From Eledone cirrhosa (Eukaryota > Mollusca > Cephalopoda > Octopoda > Eledonidae), in NCBI GenBank assembly GCA_964016885.1, contig OZ024744.1:65428547-65492546 (forward strand): a DNA stretch of 64,000 nt. Reading direction: 5' to 3'. The notes below the pieces were generated by a model that worked only from the letters and a program-made list of their open reading frames with translations, had not been told where the DNA came from and ran no database searches. Positions 60,542 to 64,000 of this stretch are shown one piece after another. How positions within the stretch are numbered: position 1 is the stretch's first letter; each line of letters opens with the position of its first letter. Both the position numbers and the translations under genes were made by a program.

Positions 60542-60714
60542 CTTGCAGCTTCCTGGGAAAGTTCCAAACTAGTCGAACTAGTAGATCTTCCTAACTGTTT
60601 CTGTTTCACAGTTTCCAATTCAGCTTCAAGTTCTCGGGCAAACTGATCAGCTCTTTCACGCAATTTCTTTTCTTTGCTAGCTTCAGACTTGGCTTCTTCC
60701 AATGAACGAAGAAG
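60542..60714 (-). CDS. CDC42BP: MRCK-like kinase, coiled-coil exon 1 of 9 seen
   Basis: Coding exon of an MRCK-family serine/threonine kinase, a Cdc42 effector acting on actomyosin. The minus strand has an acceptor (TATGCAG) just above 60714 and a donor (GTAATT) just below 60542. The reading frame starts in phase 0 with LLRSLEEAKSEASKEKK and ends ...SLELSQEAAR with two bases (AG) of the last codon. The peptide is charged and heptad-like (RERADQFARELEAELE), as expected for the long central coiled coil between kinase and C1 domains. The first base of the next exon (59698) completes AGG. Upstream exons, including the kinase domain, are outside the window. Family assignment rests mainly on the next exons; paralogue (alpha, beta, gamma) cannot be resolved in an invertebrate. 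Confidence 0.9.
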
Positions 60715-61263
60715 CTGCATATACAGAAATATAGAAATAAACATATGTAAAAAATGAAGACTTATAAAAAAGAATAAAAAGCAGAATTGTCAAAATATTT
60801 ATTACTAGTTATGTGTGTGTGTGTGTGTGTGTATATATATAATATATATATAATATAGGTGGTGCTATTAAGTTAGACATGGCCTGGGCCAATACTGGCC
60901 GAAACCTATCAAAGTTATATAATATATATATATATATTATATATCAAGAGAATATTATATTCTCTTGGACAAGGCATTTTTAACTTATCTAGCAATAAGT
61001 TACTATATCAGAAAACTAAGCTATAGAACTGTAGTGAACATTTCTCACGTCTTTTGTCATCGTTATTTTCAGAGTTCTCAATCTGTGAGGCAAATGTATT
61101 GTTCAACTCCCAATAATATCAATCTTCTAAGATACAATATGACATGTGAAGGGTTAGATGATATTAAGAAACAAAACAATAATTAGAAAGAATCAGTTCA
61201 CAAAAGATTACTAAACTGATCTTCACTGCAAGCAGATCCAATTTATACAAGACTCATCTCTAA
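60715..61263. other. Intron with GT and AT microsatellites
   Basis: (GT)n about 60813-60831 followed by (AT)n to 60856, and a further (TA)n at 60920-60945 inside a palindromic stretch. Nothing else recognised. Confidence 0.6.
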
Positions 61264-61489
61264 TTAACCCATATGTAACTGTGTTTCTAATGAAATACAC
61301 TATATTTCAACTAATTAATGAAGAATTTGGAAAGATTTACTAAAATTATTAATTATTTCATTACTCAGTTTTATATAAGAATCATATAAGTTATCTTTGT
61401 TGGAAAATTTAAATAGGAACCCTTTAAAATAGGTTTTGTTTCAAAGAACCAGATCCAGTTTTTGGTTGGATTGGTATCATAAGGATTAA
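61264..61489. mobile_element. TTAA MITE family 2, copy 2
   Basis: TTAA at 61264 and 61486. It shares TGTTTCTAATGAAATACAC, GGAAAGATTTACTAAAAT and GGTATCATAAGGATTAA with 6425-6663. Confidence 0.65.
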
Positions 61490-62200
61490 GGAACACATTC
61501 TAAAAGGATAGTACCAATCAATGAATAATTAAATTTGATTGATATCCTAACTACTATAATATATCAGATTTAAAAAAAAAAGTTTTATACCAACACACAA
61601 TAATACAATATTAGTTTCTAATTCCCTAATGCCATATATTTAAAAGGATTCCAATAGCCTGTTATCCTTCTATATAAAAAACTCTTATCTCTTCTACTTT
61701 AATCCATCCATTGTTGGAGTATCAAACACTGTATATATCTTTCCCCATTCCTATGCATAAGCCATGCATACAAATAACTTAATATACTGTGTGCACGCGT
61801 GCGTGCATGTAACTGTCAATTTTTACAGCACAGTCCCAATAGAATGAGAGAAATAGAGACGGGGCGAGAGAGAGGATGACAGAAAGAGAGAAAGGAGTTG
61901 AGAATGTATTTTTACATCATTTTCTAGACCAACCCAAGTTATTTTGACAGTAAACAAGCATTACTTTCTACAAATTACTGGAAAAAGTATTTTTTCATGA
62001 CTCATCCAACTCCCAGTATTTCAACTCTTACCCCAACTGTTCCCACTTGCTTTTCTTAATTCACCATGAAAGTCCTTACCCATGTTCTCTCAATCTCTAT
62101 CAAACAACAGTTTAAACTCAGTATTCACAGCACTAATCTCACAGCTATCCCACCCCCATCTACAAAATATGTAAAATAGCTACAGGCACCTAAAAGGTAT
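61490..62200. other. Intron without recognised feature
   Basis: A short purine-rich stretch (GAGAGA words, 61845-61895). No exon identified. Confidence 0.4.
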
Positions 62201-62204
62201 ATAA

Positions 62205-62248
62205 ACATGCTAGCATGGAAGATGGATGTTAAACGATGATGATTACAT
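62205..62248 (+). mobile_element. LINE tail scrap
   Basis: CATGCTAGCATGGAAGATGG, GTTAAACGATGATGATTA. Confidence 0.7.
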
Positions 62249-62394
62249 AATCATTGAGTAGTAATATAATATACATATTTCTTAATTACCCTTTTTTTTT
62301 TGTATATTATGCTTAGGATTAATTTATTTATACAAAATAGGAAAATATTAAATGCTTAATTTTTAAAAAGTAACAGAACTTCATGTATGTATGG

Positions 62395-62620
62395 TAATTT
62401 CTAATGAAGTTGTAGGGAAACTGTAATAGTGTCTTTGGGCATTATAAATCTCCATTCCCTCTCCAGGTCTAAAAACAGTTGATTTCTTCCAGAGAAACAG
62501 AGAGAGGAAGAACCAACCCCAGTACTGGACTGCTACTTCTTTTATCAATCTTGAAACAATGAAAAGCAAAAATAACTTCAGTTGGAGTTGAACTCAGATT
62601 GAATGGTACCTGCCAAGGTG
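62395..62620 (-). mobile_element. tRNA-derived SINE, composite type, copy 3
   Basis: CCAGGTCTAAAAACAGTTGA, TTCTTCCAGAGAAACAGAG, AGTACTGGACTGCTACTTCT, GGAGTTGAACTCAGATTG. Same order as the copies at 1855 and 58635. Confidence 0.7.
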
Positions 62621-63277
62621 TTTTTTTTTTTTTTTTGACAGCTCTCATTGTTATGTGCAGCATCCAGACAGTACTTCCGATGCATGCTGCCAATACATTG
62701 AGGACACCATAGAGGCGACAGAAAGGAATGTGGGAAATTTAAAAATCAAAGAGGCTATTATCATCAAAAAGAAAAAGCCATAAATAAATAATAGTTTAGA
62801 AATGCACAAAGCAGAGTGGCTACTATAATGGCTTGGTGCATGTGTACTTTAGACAGACCAGTTAGGGAAAAACGTCTATTGTTCATTTTGTTTTGAACTG
62901 TTTACGTTTTTACACTTGAAATATATTGAAATAGACTGGGTAAAAACATTACTTTGTTTTGTTTTATTTGTCATCCTTTGCCCTTTATATATTTCTACTG
63001 CATTGTACTAACTTTCTGAAACCTGATCATTTATTACATACTAGCAAAAGAGCCAGTCATTGCTGGGCACACCACCTTTGCCACTGTCAGTAAAGACCGC
63101 CTCTCTCCTTAACATTGCCGTCTTTAAATAGCCCCAGAACTCTGCTATTTTAGGGCAGAGCAAGATTTAAACTATACGTTGACGTTCTCCGGGAGCTATG
63201 TATCAAATTTGAACAAAATCAGATTGAAACTGGAAATGCATCACCTGCATACAGACAGGTAGACATTTTTGTTTTTA

Positions 63278-63363
63278 TATATATATATAAATATATATAA
63301 ATATATATATATGAGGAGAATAATATATATATATATATATATTCTCCTCATATATATATATAT
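63278..63363. repeat. TA microsatellite with hairpin
   Basis: (TA)n interrupted by an inverted repeat, ATGAGGAGAAT (63311-63321) and ATTCTCCTCAT (63341-63351), around 19 bp of AT. Confidence 0.85.
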
Positions 63364-64000
63364 GATGAGAATAATTGGGAGAAAGACAGTCTCCCCCACA
63401 TTGACCCAAAAGAGGGACCAGCAGTGCTAGTTGAAGGTAGTATAATAAGTAAGGCGATCAAAGACATGAAGACGGGCAAGGCAGCCGGGCCTTCGGAAAT
63501 AGTTGCCGAAATGCTGAAAGCATCTGGAACAGTGGGACACACTATGGTCACCCGGATAGTAAACCAAGTCATACAGAATGGGGTCGTTCCGAAGGACTGG
63601 CGCAGCAGCATCATCATTAACTGCTACAAGGGTAAAGGTGATGCCCTAGATAGGGGAAACTATAGAGGCATTAAATTAATTGACCAGGTCAGGAAGGTCA
63701 CAGAAAAAGTAATAGCGCAACTAATCAGAGAGCGAATTGATCTAGACGAAATGCAGTTCGGGTTTGTGTCAGGAAAAAGTACAACAGACGCTCTTTTCAT
63801 TGTACGACAACTACAGGAGAAGTACCTAGCTAAAAGTAAACCCCTATACTTAGCTTTTGTTGACTTGGAGAAAGCCTTTGACAGAGTACCCCGCTCTATC
63901 TGGTGGACCCTTAGAAAACTAGGTGTTGATGAATGGCTTGTGAGAGCTATACAAGCCATGTATAAAGAAACAGTCAGCAAGGTTAGAATTAACAACGAAT
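63364..64000 (+). CDS. RTE-like LINE reverse transcriptase, 5'-truncated, runs off the edge
   Basis: The frame is open from 63301 to the end of the window; recognisable protein starts about 63376 (WEKDSLPHIDPKEGP). Reverse transcriptase motifs in order: KAIKDMKTGKAAGPSEI (region 0/1), VPKDWRSSIIINCYKGKGD, YRGIKLIDQVRKVTEK, MQFGFVSGKSTTDALFI (motif 2a), LAFVDLEKAFDRVPR (motif A, catalytic Asp at about 63864), WWTLRKLGVDEWLVRAIQAM. No stop or shift in 210 codons, so this is the best preserved LINE copy here. No start codon or endonuclease lies upstream; the coding part begins at a TA microsatellite, so it is 5'-truncated. The same family supplied the array inserts and many tails. Confidence 0.92.

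Overview
The window is animal nuclear DNA, most likely from a cephalopod mollusc (octopus-like). Three things point there: AT-rich introns with GT-AG splice sites; dozens of retroposon tails ending in a (GATGAT)n run with the segment CCATGCTAGCATGG, in both orientations; and tRNA-derived SINEs of the type described from octopus and squid. Species cannot be set from sequence alone. No bacterial operons, rRNA, tRNA genes or CRISPR arrays were seen.

Host gene: the window lies inside one minus-strand gene. Nine exons (60714 down to 2282) join with matching splice phases into a 416-codon piece of a myotonic dystrophy kinase-related Cdc42-binding kinase (MRCK; CDC42BPA/B in vertebrates, gek in fly): coiled coil, start of the C1 zinc finger, then the linker before the PH domain. 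The kinase domain lies beyond position 64000; PH, CNH and the 3' end lie left of position 1. The exon for the second half of C1 was not found.

Central region: intron 14035-49791 is almost filled by a tandem array (about 14104-48793) of a 62-bp unit, roughly 440 copies. It carries seven copies of one 1.05-1.07 kb retrotransposon 3' end (starts 19247, 21912, 24595, 27090, 33601, 40174, 42669). All share the same breakpoints, so one insertion was probably copied along with the array, giving higher-order repeats of 2683, 2683, 2495, 6511, 6573 and 2495 bp. The unit has few or no stops in the three forward frames, so very long plus-strand ORFs appear there; they look non-coding, and several run into the retrotransposon tail.

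Flanks: the other introns are packed with transposon remains: endonuclease, reverse transcriptase and C-terminal pieces of an RTE-like LINE (1010-1725, 9745-10305, 13255-13955, 50865-52250, 63364-64000), a second LINE type (4745-5105), a CR1/jockey-like LINE (54000-56140), a mariner transposase fossil (11850-13155), short inverted-repeat elements of hAT-like, piggyBac-like (TTAA), mariner-like (TA) and pogo/Tigger-like (TA) type, and SINEs. Two minisatellites adjoin exons: a 16-bp repeat at 59700-59935 abutting a 3' splice site, and a G-run repeat at 49500-49740 near a 5' splice site.
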